Of a stretch of DNA of 64,000 nucleotides, positions 26,203 through 39,784 are shown piece by piece. Each line of letters begins with the position of its first letter. Position 1 is the stretch's first letter. The DNA is taken from assembly GCA_017163975.1 (NCBI GenBank), contig JAFFSR010000221.1, positions 1,054,001-1,118,000 of the forward strand, written 5' to 3'. Made by a program: the position numbers and the translations under genes. This stretch comes from Anastatus disparis (lineage: Eukaryota > Arthropoda > Insecta > Hymenoptera > Eupelmidae). Under the pieces are notes generated by a model. The model was not told the origin of the DNA, did no database searches, and was given only the letters and a program-made list of their open reading frames with translations.

Positions 26203-27246
26203 GGAGTAAATTTGAATTTTAATTGAACGGTAATCAATATTTTTGTTGGAAATTTCAATAGATACGTTTTAGATTATGTTGAAACGTAATATCGAGATTT
26301 TTGACAGCTTGAAAATTGTGTATCGTTTGTTCATTAGCCTTGGTCAGTGTTGAATTAAATTAGATCATCGGTATAATGTTTCATTCGTTTGATTTTGTTC
26401 TGTTAATAATGTTATTAAATGTGACTTATAACGAACTTGGTAATAATTTCATCAGATGTTGTCAATTTCGTTCTTTCTCAAGAGTTCTTTCAAAAATGAT
26501 TATTTTTCAAAAATCACGTTTTCTTAACAATTTGTAATATTTAATAATAAATTGTCTTTCTTACATTAATATATACGTTATTTAACAACAAAAAACGAAC
26601 ATAGATATAAATTATGAAAATATTTACCCAATAAAAGAATGAATGAATTTAACTTTGAAGCTACGAGTCTTTTGAATTTCCGGCAAAAATTTTCACTTCA
26701 CAGAACTTAAGCGGAGTTCTCCATTCAATTTAAATCTTTTACAATGATTTACCTATTACTAAAAAGAAATTTCTCACTGTGTCCCCGTCTATTTTTTTTT
26801 CTCTCCTATTCGTCTTACTTAGCACGGAATATAACGATATACGGGCAAAGCTTGAGGATTTGTGAAAATCCGATCTCTTGTCATGTTAGGATTTCTCTCT
26901 TTCTTTTTTTTCTTTCTTACTTATTCTCTTTTAGTCTCGGTGATCGGTCAATGGCTTCTTTTACTTCTCTTGTCTATGCACAGCGGGTGTCGTCTTCTAT
27001 AGAAACCTTTCCAAGTCTCTTAAAAGATATTTTTTTCCTTTGCTATGTTGGTATGTATGGGTATATACATGCATTTTTTCTATTTCTAGGAAAAAATTTT
27101 CGAAAGCCTTTTTTTTTCATTATCACGATTGATTTTTGTCCTTAAGACCACAAAATCGCTGAATAAGAGATGGTAGAAAATTTTTAATGTAAATTTAAAC
27201 GACGAATTATTTGAGTTATATTGTAAGGATAAAGTGATTACACATG

Positions 27247-27440
27247 AGGTCTTCAATGGCTCACTCGGTAGAGCGATGGATTCATAATCTCGAGGGCTCG
27301 AGTTCGAATCCCGCTCGCGGCTATTTTATACAAGCACCTCTGTAAGGTACATGTGCTTTGTTCATAAACACATTGAAAACCTCCGTCGTTAATTAGCATA
27401 GCAAAAATAGCATAAATACAACGACGTTAAATAAAAAAGG
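27247..27440 (+). mobile_element. tRNA-derived SINE-like element
   Basis: A pol III A-box-like stretch (TGGCTCACTCGGTAGAGCG, about 27257-27275), an anticodon-like loop TTCATAA (CAT), and a B box (AGTTCGAATCC, 27301-27311) are spaced as in a tRNA. The 5' and 3' acceptor strands do not pair and the T stem has mismatches, so it is not a working tRNA gene. After the head, ending near 27322, the body contains two hairpins (AAGCAC/GTGCTT at 27332-27358 and CGTCGTT/AACGACG at 27384-27426) and an A-rich end. This head-body-tail plan fits a tRNA-derived SINE; a decayed tRNA pseudogene is the alternative. Confidence 0.7.
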
Positions 27441-30400
27441 TGAAAAAAATAATAGTTAATATATTAATAAAATTTAATAATTTTTTATCAATCAAAACGT
27501 TTAAACATGATAAATTGTAATTTTGCAAATGCAGTAAAATTGATGATAACGCAAAAGTTTGTATATTAAAAGCGAACGAAATATTTCACGCATGATTGAT
27601 TTTAAAATTCAATAAGCAAAGCAGCGTTATGGAAAAGTGATTAATGAAATTAGAATAGACGAGATATAATCAGTGACAATATTGATAACGACGTAGCGCT
27701 AGTAACATTAGAGCGTAATATTAATTGATTATCGCGTACAATAAACGAGTGTGTAGTATAATTAAAGATAACGTTTTTCGATAAAAGTTATTTTACATTT
27801 ATGAAATTTCTTGTATGATCTTTGTACGTTTTCTCGAAATGTTTACAAAATAATTACCCGGTTGAAGCAATCGCAAATTGGAAAGTGTACTTAAATATTT
27901 GCTCGCTTCGTTTTTACACTTAAAGGCCTTTTTTTGCGAACTTCAAAAAGTACTTCATAAATGCATTATGTATTTTTCAAGACAAATGTTTGAAAAATAA
28001 AATGTACGCTTACTTCAAAATCAACATTAACTTTTTTTAGCACATGACTTTCTTCATCTGCTTTTAAAACAATTATGATTTTCAGTTCTCAATGCAATGA
28101 TTCAGATAGGAGTAAAAATGATTATTTTATCAAAACTATAAAATCATATACAATGTAGAATGAATAAAAATTTCCATAGATTCTTTATAAGCCAGAAGCA
28201 TTTGCATTTCCCTTTTTTACCGTATGATTCATTGTTAAGTCAATACTCTCTCAAACTACCTTTGGAGAAAGAAATTAAAAAGAAAAAAAAAATTATCCAG
28301 AAGTGCAGGAGAGAAAGATTGGATAATCGCGTTGCGTGCCAACGGCGTCGCAAAACTTTTGTATAAAGTTGTATGCACGTGCTTACCCGTGTCTATAAAG
28401 TATATATATGTATAGTGAAAGCTAAAAGAAAAAACAATGTATAGAAAGGGGGGGTTGATGCCTTGTAAGGGAAACGATTAATTAATTTGATTTTCGGTGC
28501 AACGTCGGTTACTTTTAAATACACGAGGTCGTCGATCGTGCTCTGACGTGTTTTTTAAAGGGTTTGTTGATCAACTTTTTAGTAGACTAGTAAATGTACG
28601 TGAATTATTGATTTTTTAGGGTCTTTTATAGTTAATTTATAAATTAAATATTGAAAAATTTAATAAGTTTATCCAATTCATACCGAAATAAATAAAATTT
28701 GTTATAAATTGGTAAATTTTATATTAGTAATAAAAATATAAAATGTTTTGATCAGGTAGTTGTAAAATTAACAAACATACAAACATCATCTTTAAAATTG
28801 TATATACAAGATATATACACCATGACAACAGACGAAAAAGCAAACGTGCTCGCGTCCCTCGAGAAAGTTCAACGTCGCCGGCGTCGTCGTCTCCTTTTTT
28901 TCTCTCTCTTGCTCGCTCTTCATTTCTCCCTTCTTCATGATATATTCTTGCTATGACTCATGCGGGAGTGTATACAACTCACGCGGATAAGTTTGTGTAC
29001 ATGCATATATATGTACAATCGCGTAGTGTAGACGTATAGTCAGCCTTTTTTTCCCCTATATCATATATGTATAGGAGAAGTTTGTATATCTAAAGAATTG
29101 AAGATGCTCGATAGTTTGTCAAATAAATTTTGACGATTTTCATAATTACTTGAACTAATTGCAGAATAAGCAAAGCGCACATTGTAAGCTGCACGTACTT
29201 ATAAAAAGCTTTTGTTGATCGATTTTTACATTTGAATTTTTATAACGCTCCTGACGTCAAGATTTATTTCTGAAGTACTAAAATAAACTGGTTTCAATGA
29301 ACCACTTTTTTAAAGGCCACCCAGAACAGAAGGAGTACGAAAAAGTTTAACTGATAATACAATCGAGTACGCGAAATTAATATTTCTTGTGAATTAGTTT
29401 GTTTTCTAAACAAGCCATCTAATATTACGTAGATTGATTATATTGTTGGGAATTAAAATTTTTTGATGAAACATATTAAGCCGATAATATTTGTGATGCG
29501 CATGCTCTATTTATGCCTGCTGTTTTTCTGCGCGAGCGCGTGGGATGTTTCTCTCTCTTCCATGAATGGGTGCGGCGTTTATATAGTTCACTCTCTCTTG
29601 TATTAAAAAAAAAAAATGTTTCCAAGCATGACTCTCGTATCATATCATTTTTTTTTCTTCCATATCGTTGATGTCCTTGTCGTCTCTTCTCTTCTTTCAA
29701 GTAGTTTTCTAGTGCATGAGCTTAAGTTTTGAGCTTATCGTTGTAGAAAATAGAGAAGGAGAGATGAGAAGAGGCGCAGAATACGACGAAAGGAAAAGAG
29801 ATAATATGGGCACCTCGTGTAAACCACGTGGTGATGGCTATGCAACGGTAGAAAGTGAACTGTATATAACATGTGATTTTTCTCTCAATTCAGTATGATT
29901 TTTTCATGTAAATTAAACAATATAAATAAATTTTTCCATTTCTTTTATAACAAAATCAGCATCAGTCTTTTCGTATAAAAAACTAATTTTTACCACATTG
30001 TTCATCCATATGCATTTATTAATCCATAAACTTCGTTTAATTTCTCTCTTTCAACACTTGTTACACGTGTCCATAATAAAGCATTACATTAAACATATAA
30101 TCTAAAAATAAATCATCCTTCGAGTTAACATAAAGAATAATTTAATTGGTAAAACTTCCGTTTCATTAATAATCCACACAGCGCTCACTATGTGCTCTTA
30201 TACTAAATAAAATCTAGTCACATCTTTTATCATCAATTCCAATTCATCTTCTCTCAACGATTCTCTCTCACTCTATCTTACTTATTTACTTTTTAAATAA
30301 TCCAGTATACACTATAACTTATGTTAGGAAGCAATAAATTTAGTAAACGTCATCATCTCTCTTTTCACATTTTATATGTATGTATATACACTTTTGGCTC

Positions 30401-33269
30401 TTGTTTCCCTTAGCGTGCGGTAAGCAGTTAGACACGCGAATGGCTTTTTCTCGTATATTTAAGTATCGATCGCGACAGAAAGAGAGAGAAGCAACGATAT
30501 TGTGGTTGTAAGTTCGTTACAAGCGCTGTATTACAAGGGAGAAAATTTTTCTCTTTTGCTTGTATTTTATTGTTGTATGTTGTTTTTTTTTTCCTTTTTT
30601 TTTTCTTATATAGTTTTTTGAGAATGGGAAAGTTTGCGTTGAAAAATTGATGGTTGTTGATATGGGTACACGTGATTGATTAAAATTTTGTTAACATTTT
30701 CTTGATAAGTCAGATTACTTTTAAGTGTTTCAGTATCAATTTATATAATAAGTATCGATTATACAATTAATTAGTTTTGTTAGTATTTAATAAATTATTC
30801 GAGTTTATCAATATTACTATTTTGGTAATAGAAATTTTTTTTATATTTTATGTTATCGAATTTTCATGCTTTCATTATGAATCGTTCTTTCGGGATCCCT
30901 TTTTAATTTTACATGTATCAGAATCGAAAAACAACATAATCAAAACGATATTTTTTGTCTCTTTTCAGTTACGTATTAAGTATATTATAAATTTTCAATG
31001 ACTTATTTAATTATTTATTGGAAAGCCCAGTAAATTATAATACAACTTAAAAAGCAATTTAATTAGTCGCATAAAATCAGCTTGAAATCCAATTAGTACT
31101 TAAAAATAAACTACCTAATAAATTTCCCAATATTGACATAAAGTGTTTCGAAAAATTTCAAAATCCACCGTTCCTCCAGCAAATAAAAACCGAAAATAAA
31201 AAAAAAAATTTCCAAAAACCAAAATTTACCACCTAAATATATTCCAGCCCACTGATCTCTCGCGAATCATCCGTGTATGTATACGAGAAAACATAATTTA
31301 TTACATCTTAACCAGAGTGTGAGAAATGTTCACGTCCTTGTCATATAAAAATCGGAGACACAACGGATCTCTCTTTTTTTTCTATACATATACATTTATA
31401 TATGGCGTATAATAAAGAGAATGGCGGCGCCTTGTAAAATTCACAGAAATCTTTAGGTTCTTGACAAAGAAATTGTGCTGCGCGGCCCACCAAAGATTTC
31501 GATTTATAAATACCAAAACGCGCGGTTTCTTTCTTTCAAAGTCCTCTTTAACTGGTTTTCCTTTTTTTTCTTACTTCTCTCTTTTTTTTTTGGTTTATTA
31601 TGATTTTGTAAAGCAGTAGAGACATATTAAGCGTGAATATGCATGTTTCGCAATAAAGGAAGTATCAAATTTTTATATGGTTTAACGATTGATTTCTGGG
31701 CGTGTTTTTTTTTTATCTTTATATATATATTTATATGGGATTTCAGGTCGATTATTGGTAGCGAGGAATTTTTGAATTCATAATCGATTTTTGTAATCGA
31801 GGAGAGAATTGATTTTTCATCAGTTTTAATTTATTCAAACTGTTCACATTTTAAAACATTGTATATATACTTCTTAATATTATACATAAAATTAATATTA
31901 CTCGTTTACTTAAAAAATACTTATCGAAAAAATTATCTCAAATTTGTTTACCCAACATTATAATATTAAAAATAAATAAGCTGGTATATACAAAATAAAG
32001 TAAACATTTCTTAAATATTTACATTGAAGCAAATTTTCAAACAATCATTTTCTTAGTTCGCTCTCTACATTATCCTCTAAATCTATGGAATTATCTTGAA
32101 AATCTCTCCTTATAAACTTATAGATCGTCTTATAACTACCAGGGTCGTCTATTACTTCTACGTATTATAACCATAATAGGAAGATATACATATACTTTCA
32201 TTTCCATTACTTTTTCCTCTCTCCTCTTCGTGCTCTCGTACATAAAAATGCTTCTCTAATGCATAAAATCTTAATGATAATGAATTTTGGATTTGAAGGG
32301 ACTGACTCATTACCGGCATTATAATCCGAGGCACACGTGTGTGTATAGGCACACGCGTGTTGTTTTTCTCTCTTTTCTGCCGATAAATCGACTCTATTCC
32401 ATTTTGAATGTCGTGTGTGTATAATATAAGAAGGGAGAAGTTGGGAATATTTAAGTAAGCATTAACGTGCTACATAAAAGGGAGCAAAAGGAAAATAAAA
32501 AGGAAAAACTTTTAGGGGAGGAGATAACAAATTCATTCGGATTGACGAATGGAAAAGTACGAGGATAATGTGTATGCATGTAATGAAAGATGAGTAACTT
32601 TTGTAAAAGTTTTAAAAGTTATTTAATTTGAAAATCTTGGATTATATAAGGATTTTGTCATTAATTTCTTACGATATGATTGGTATACTCATAAAAATTG
32701 ATTCACCTTCATTCATGGTATTATTTATGAATGAAATTCAAACTTTAACGCTCAAGTAAGACAACAAATGCTCACAATAAAAACTGTTACATTTAAATTT
32801 GCAAACAAGAGCAAAATCGAAGTTTAGAATACCGCGCGTTTAGCTTTTTTTTCACACGATTAATATGCATTCGACTTTATAACATATATAAGTGACTCAA
32901 CGTCTGGGGAAGTCTAGTCAATGGGTTCAGTCTTATTTTTTTCTCTTTCTCTTTTCTGCGCTTTACGTTGTTAAATATTCGCAGTATGCACAGCAGCTGT
33001 CGTAGACAGGCTTATACATTGTAAAAAAAAAGTGGGAGGGATAGAGAGAGAGAGAAAGAGAAAGAACAGACTCACGTTTAATGTAGACGATTAATTGTTA
33101 CCAACGATTTTGTTGCCGAGTTTTGAATGAATTCAATGCTCGATACGTAATCCGAGCACGAAAGTTTTGCTGTTATGGTTTGATTATGTGTATGATTGTT
33201 TCTTTTAATTTTGTAAATTGTGTAATGGTAGATTATAAAATGATAAAATTTTAATTTCACGATTGTATA
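27441..33269. other. Intron sequence without a gene
   Basis: AT-rich background with a CG-containing pyrimidine patch at about 28840-28930 and another mixed patch at 31400-31530. Nothing recognisable as a gene or element. Confidence 0.7.
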
Positions 33270-33312
33270 GATTTTTAATTTCTTTTTCATTTTTTTTTGT
33301 TACAGGTAAGCA
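33270..33312 (+). promoter_or_regulatory. Recursive splice site RS2 (ratchet point)
   Basis: A long, nearly uninterrupted T tract ends in TTTGTTACAG (AG at 33304-33305) and is directly followed by GTAAGCAC. The arrangement is the same as RS1, with an even stronger pyrimidine tract. The site lies 20,873 nt downstream of RS1 and 20,705 nt upstream of the terminal exon. Confidence 0.85.
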
Positions 33313-33357
33313 CGGCTCTTGTGGGTCTTTATTTAAAATATTGTCGTTCGGCTTTTA
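33306..33357 (+). other. RS-exon 2 (52 nt, cryptic exon after RS2)
   Basis: A donor GTAAGTAT starts at 33358, giving a 52-nt potential exon. In the mex3 phase it has no internal stop, but it ends in TA. Joined to the terminal exon, which begins with G, it would make a TAG stop exactly at the junction, so inclusion truncates the protein. Length differs from RS-exon 1 by exactly 3 nt, explained by a GTT insertion in the shared TTGTC..CGGCTT block just before the donor. Confidence 0.66.
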
Positions 33358-33365
33358 GTAAGTAT

Positions 33366-36300
33366 AAGACTGATGACGAAAGTCAAGGATAAAGTATTAT
33401 ATTGATCATTTTTTTAAATCTTGAACCAAATATGCGAAGGATTAATTTTTATTCGAAAATAATAATGAAAGATATTAAATTCTTAACTAAAAAATAGCGA
33501 TAGCTTTTATTCTTACTTTTTAATCTTGAAATTATTGAATTGTACATAGAGAAGTAACGATCGTGGTCCAAATTACAAATACGTAGATTTTTAATGAAAA
33601 AACTTTCGCACTGTTAAAATTTAAATGGAAAAAAGTTTTGATTAAACAATAAAATATCAGAATTAGTTGAAAAAAAGAAAATAACAAAACGCAAACACGT
33701 TATCGGCGAGCTTGCGTTTTCTATTAAAGTTCTCTTGTCATTCCGGCACGCTTAATTTAATAGCCATCGGCACATAAGTCATGAACAAAAATTAGGGAAA
33801 AAGAAACTTTGGGCATAAAGGGGTAGCATACTTTTACCGAACGAATATATAGAAAAGAAAGCTTGAAGAAGAAACTATTCAGAAGCAGGAGAAAGAAAGA
33901 TAGAATGAAAAATTTTAACCCAGACACAACACACACGAAAACACACATACAGACTCTTTAGCTTAAAGAACGGACAAAATGAGAAAAACGAAAGAGTGAA
34001 AGAGAGAGAGAAGGACGATATATATATATATTGTCGAACAAAGGAGGCGTCTTTTCTCTCTTAAGAGAAGGCGAATGATCTGTTATAACGCGAAAGAGCA
34101 TATATATATATATAAGAGGCCTCCAGGCTTTTGCGGCCTCGAATTTCATCTACTTCTCGCTGGCTCTTTTTTTCTTTTTGATTTTTTTCTTCTCTCTTTC
34201 GCGCATATACACACAGCGGTGTGTGTAGGCCAAAAAATAGGGGAGCATTGTTAGTGTACGCGTGTGAAGGATTTTTTTTTCTGCCTCCAAAGAAGAGAAT
34301 TCTCTTTTTTTTTATATATATATATTCTTTCGGCTTCGTAATTCTCTATTTTTTTTTCTTACTTTTATCTTCTGGGGACCATGTCTTTCAGATAAGATCG
34401 CGTGAGCACAGATGACTGGGTTTACCTTTTATTTTTTTTTATTTTACGCGAAAGCTTGATACTATATCCAAGGACTTGAGAATAGGACCAATACATATAA
34501 ATGTGCGTTGGTTAGATCGTCTTTGATTTTTTGGAAAAAGAAAAAAAATTCGTTTGCGTGTACGTCAGATCTTATTTATATGAAAAATTCGATGATCGAA
34601 AGTGTTACCGCGTATTTTTCAGTATAAACGGTGCCTTAATTTGATATTCCGTTGTGATAGAATAACTCACTGCTTATTGTGGAAACTTTGTATGCATAAT
34701 CGTTGATAAAAGTCGGAGATTGTTTCTCATTAGTTTAAATTATATTGAATTGAATAATCAAATTTCGATTGAATCATTATAACGATTATAAGGGGAAAAA
34801 AATTGTATCGTTTAACTTGTAACTTAATAGAATTGAAAATATCACAATGCTCTTAAAGGTAAAGAAAACGTCTTAAATTTTGAAATATTCATTTAAAATC
34901 ATTAATTTCTGATGAATCTTATAAATATAAATAAGCGATGTTGAAACGGCCCAGTCGCGAAATAACGAACCTCGGAAAATGAAGCAACCTTTGAAACATA
35001 CTTTTTTGTAAAATAAATAAAAGAAAAAGGAAAACGAAAGGTACAGCATATTTATTGCATGTTAATACCTTTGAATAAAAAAGAAGGTTTACTTAAAAGT
35101 AGAAAGGGGTTTATTATGTAAGCAAAAGCTTTTGCTATTGATCCTAAGGACTTCAAATAATCCAGAGGAATCATTTATTGTAGAGAGAAGAAATAGAAGC
35201 CCGGCATATGTTTATTCATTAAACTTATCGTCTAACGCGAATCTTTATGTATAATATTGGGCTTCGAGAATGAATGAACATCAACAAAGCTTCAAAAAAA
35301 AAAATAAAAGAAAGCATAAAAAGAGAGCAAATTAAGAAGGATAGAAAAGAAGGAAGAAAAAAAAAAGAATCGAGACTTTGGAGCTCTGTAGGGTGGCTTC
35401 TTTTTCTCAATCCTAAGTAGAAAGTAGTAGCAGTAATAGTATAGTAGTCTACGTCGACAACGTAGTCGTCGTCGGTCGTAGTCGTCGTCGTCGTGGGTAC
35501 GAACGTTTTATTTATTCGCATGATATAGAAGGGGAAAAAGAAATATAACGTCTAAGGGTAGAAATTCTCGTAGCAATCGATATATAACTGGCCTCTCTCT
35601 GTTACCAAGTCCTAGCCTAACCTTTTTTTATATATATATATACGCACACATATACTATACTCTTAGAAAGAGGGTTTTCAAACATTCGTATAACGTCTCG
35701 TTTCGTCTTTTTTTTTTATACTTTCGCCCCTTCGTATAAGATCTTATATATATAGACTAAGGGTTTAGGTTCTCTTCTCTTTCAGCTTCGATCTGTCCTG
35801 CGAATCCCCACAGCTGTTTTGCACAGCTGATGCTTATAAAGCTTGTATGTATACACGCACACGTATATAAACATTTCGCACGACTACTATTGCCAACCAC
35901 CTTTTCTTTTCCCTTTATAGAAACCTTGACTTGACGACTATATGTACGTATACACGAGTTGATGGTAAAAGAGAAAAAGAAAGAGAAAAATAAAATATTT
36001 TTTTAATGTTACGGTTATATATGGTTTATTACCCTCGTGAGAAAGACAATAAGTTACACAAGTGTCAACCCCCCTTAAACTTTTTAAAAGCCTTCGTATA
36101 TCGGGTTGATTGAGATTGCGAGAGAGAGAGAGAAGGAAAAATGATTTTTAAGCATGAAAAAAAAATCTTAAATTTTTTGAGGGGTTTACTTATTATTATT
36201 CCGCGTGTTATCTGACGATGTTAAATTGCTGATCGGTGGGTTTAATGGTTGGATCTTTTTTTTTAAATTCCATGTGACGTAAATAGAGATTTATGAAAAG

Positions 36301-39300
36301 GTGGTGCTGAAAATTAAATGTAATTTTAAGAAAAAATTGAATTACATTGAATATCTAAGTTGACTCTAAATCAAAACATTATACTCTATTTTTTATGATT
36401 ATTTTGACATTAAAATATTTACATAAAATATGAATGTGTATTTTTTATATGAAAAATTACTCTAAAATCACACATAAAAAATGTAAAAATAAAATCAACC
36501 TAATACACCAAGACTATAAATCATACTTACGTATTAAAGCAGACACAAACTATGCAAACAAGAATCTACGAGAGAGAATCCATCGATTAATTAATAATCC
36601 GAGTCAATGGAGATGAGTCATTCATTCTTAAATAAAAAGAAGGAACGAATTAGCGCAAAATCATACACACAGCGCTATCGGCTTTATTATATTCGCAAAC
36701 TTTGTAAAAGTTTATTACACAGAAGCATTACAATGTGTATATATAGGTATAGTTGAAAAGTGGGCGACTCCATTTCATTCTTATATACGCTGGCTAAGGC
36801 GCTCGTTAGCGTTTACTTGCCGTCTAATCGCTTCTAATTGGCACGACTTGCACATAAGAAGAAGAAGAAGTTGTACATGGTGTGTACGTATTTTTGCCTA
36901 GTAGCAGTATGGTTAAGTTTTAAATGTACAAAATACGAGTTAAAATTTTTTTCTTGCTTTTATTATGAATTTGGAAAATTTATAATTATTTTGGTGTTAT
37001 CAATTGAAAATTAATTATTCAATTTATTTAAAAATTTTAAAATAAGTTCAAATTTAGTATGAAATTCTTTTGTATTTAATTTAAAATCAAAAAGTTTTCT
37101 TCCATTTCATAATTATTTTTTTAATTGAATATTAATTCACGAATTTAATAATGAAAATTAAAAATAATAAGTAGGATTAAATTTTTTACATAAATGACCT
37201 AGAACGAAACCGTGTAATACTTTTTCTTCGACGGCATAACAAAACTCGTACGCGCCAAAACAGCTTTTGTAATTATAACTCAGTTGTAAATTATTAATTA
37301 ACGCATCTTTATTTTAACTTCTTTTTTACTTCTCCTCACAAATGTGTTTCATACCTTATAATTGATTTTGTCCTTCCATTGTTTTATACTATTATTTATT
37401 TTTTTTTTCTTTCTTTCTTTCCATAATTTTTTTTTCTTTATTCATGGTCGAATGGATGTCCAATTGTTGGATAATGAAGATTTTAAATGTAAATATATAT
37501 CGACGTATGTGTGTGTACATATTATAATCAAGAGGGACACAAAGTGTCATTGGTTATAGCCGGCCAAGAGCGAAACGATGGCAAATGGCACACAACGTAT
37601 ATACGAAGAGAAAGAGAGAGAGAGAGAAGCCCATAACTGCCGGATGTTGCGCGTCGTATCACTGGATAAATATAATCTGTGTGTGTACGATGTTTGCGAA
37701 AAAATAAAGTATAAGCAAAGTTTATTTGATATGCACGTCCTAGTTGATAATGTAAAATTTGTTTTTTTACTTTACGCTGAGAACTTAAGGGTTTCAACCA
37801 AAGATTTGTGAAAAGTATAAATTTTTCATAGATTTTAGAATTGTTTCTTTTTTAAGCTTGTAATGATTGCATAAATGAATTAATTTATTTAAAAATCATG
37901 CATAGATATTCACCTGTTGAAATTTTCAACCTTATTTAGCATATCTAATGTAAGGATAGAAAAAATATACGAATGTCACGCTCGAAACAAAAGCATTTCG
38001 TTTGACCTTTCAAAATACTTTGAACCAATCGCGCATATCCACCGAAAAAAAAAACTCTTCAAAAAACATAAAAAAAAAAAAGGGAGAGAATCTATATATG
38101 CAGGATTTGCCCATGACTGTCTGACTCACTTTTCTTTCTCTCTTTCTCCTTCATTTAACTCCGGTCTTTTGAACTTTGTCAATGAGAATTGACTGAAATA
38201 ACACTACGGAACGATGAGAGAGAGAGACAGAGAGAAAAAGTACACGTACATATATATATACAAATGTATGAAAAAGTCTGGGGCGTCGGCGACTCTTTTA
38301 TAAAAGCTTTCTCTTCGAGGTTATGTGATTCGTATATATTCGCGAAGGTCTCTCTCTCTCTCCTCTCTTGATTTTTTCACTATATGACTCTGACTTTGCC
38401 TCTCTTTCTCTTCAACTCCGTATAGTAGTCAAGGACGACAGTGAGAAAGAGAATTGATCAATAATATGATGAAGTCAAGAGTGAGAAAGAGAGGGAAAAG
38501 AAAAGGAGAAAGAACCTCATGTATTGTGTATATACACATACAAGAGTTGGCTGATGGAAAGAGCGATGACGTAGGTTTTGCCTTTTCATTGTTAAGGAGA
38601 AGCACGTGAAGATGAAGATTTGCGAAAGGATGTATCGCTCTTTTTTTTCTTCTTCTTTTTATTGGAAAATTTATGTTAAGTAATTTTTTTTTTCTTCAAT
38701 TGGAAAAAAAAGTTTGATAAATGACGTTAATACGTTTTTAGTATTCTTAACAAAAAAGATTGGCTCTGTATTGTCTTGAAAAATTCTACTGACTTTAACG
38801 TAGAAAGATTCGTTATTCAAATATTAAAATTTTCATCATTATTAATACCTGACACAAAGTTTCAATACTTATTCTTACACAATATTCTCAAGTTAAAAAT
38901 TAAAAAAAAGCTCCTCGAACACCTACTTAAACCATAATCCAGCATAATTAGGCATAAATTAATCAAGCTAATTAAAAAAGACACTTAAAATTTATCATCG
39001 TGTATAAACAATAATTAAATTTCTCCCCATATAACTCCCAAGTATAAAGCTCCTTTAATTATGAAGAGATTAAGCGCATATGTATATACGTATACGTATA
39101 CAGCGTACACATCGAAGGCAGTTAAAGAAAAAGAGCTTTAACACCGGCGCGGGAGAGCTTCGCGCGCGCGATCGAGATAGAACTTTTCTCTCTCTCTCTC
39201 TCTTTCTCTGCGACACATAGTTAGCTATGTAGAAGTAGTATATAGTGGGGAAGTAAAAAAGAGTAGGAGAAAGAAGAAGGAAAGAGGAGGAGGAGGGAGG

Positions 39301-39784
39301 GAGTCGCGGTGTCAGTGGAGTTCAATCTTAATATAGTGTTGACCCCCACTGCCATCCGTTTTACTTGCACACACATATACATGCATACAGAGAGTTTGAC
39401 TATATCCGCTGCGTGCTATGTTAGCTTATATACGTGTAGAGACTACACGGGATATATACGTTATGTAGCTTGCAAAGAGCTCTAGCGTTAACTGCAACTT
39501 GGTATAAATACGATGCGTTAAAAAGTTCAATTTTTTACAATTTCTTTTTTAATTTGAGTTTTTTTTTATACGAATAGTCGGTTTGTTGACTTTCGGGTTG
39601 TTAAGTTTTACACAAGTGGTATTTTAATTGCTTTTAAAAATTTTTAATTGAATTCGTCATTTAAAATGACGTTTTAATAAAAGTTTAATAACCCACTAAA
39701 AGTTTAAGTAGGATTAAATTAATAAAGGTTCTATATTTATTTATATTTCATACATGAATTTCATGAAATTATTTAATTATTAAT
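33366..39784. other. Intron sequence without a gene
   Basis: Contains TA and GA tracts, the GTC-rich tract at 35440, and a purine-rich patch at 39125-39310 that includes CGCGCGCG and GGA runs. No exon or RNA gene is supported. Confidence 0.7.
35440..35502. repeat. Degenerate (GTC)n/ACG-rich tract
   Basis: Imperfect GTCGTC/TAGTCG units occupy about 60 bases. Similar CGA/TCG-rich tracts occur at about 23180-23285 and 58150-58165. On either strand they make spurious Asp/Thr/Val-rich open frames. Confidence 0.7.

Larger units (their letters stand above)
16495..27246. other. Intron sequence without a gene
   Basis: AT-rich with numerous microsatellites. CpG-containing patches lie at 19380-19680, 20490-20700 and 22900-23290. 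The repeated STAT-like block is in the 23-kb patch. No coding exon is recognised. Confidence 0.7.
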
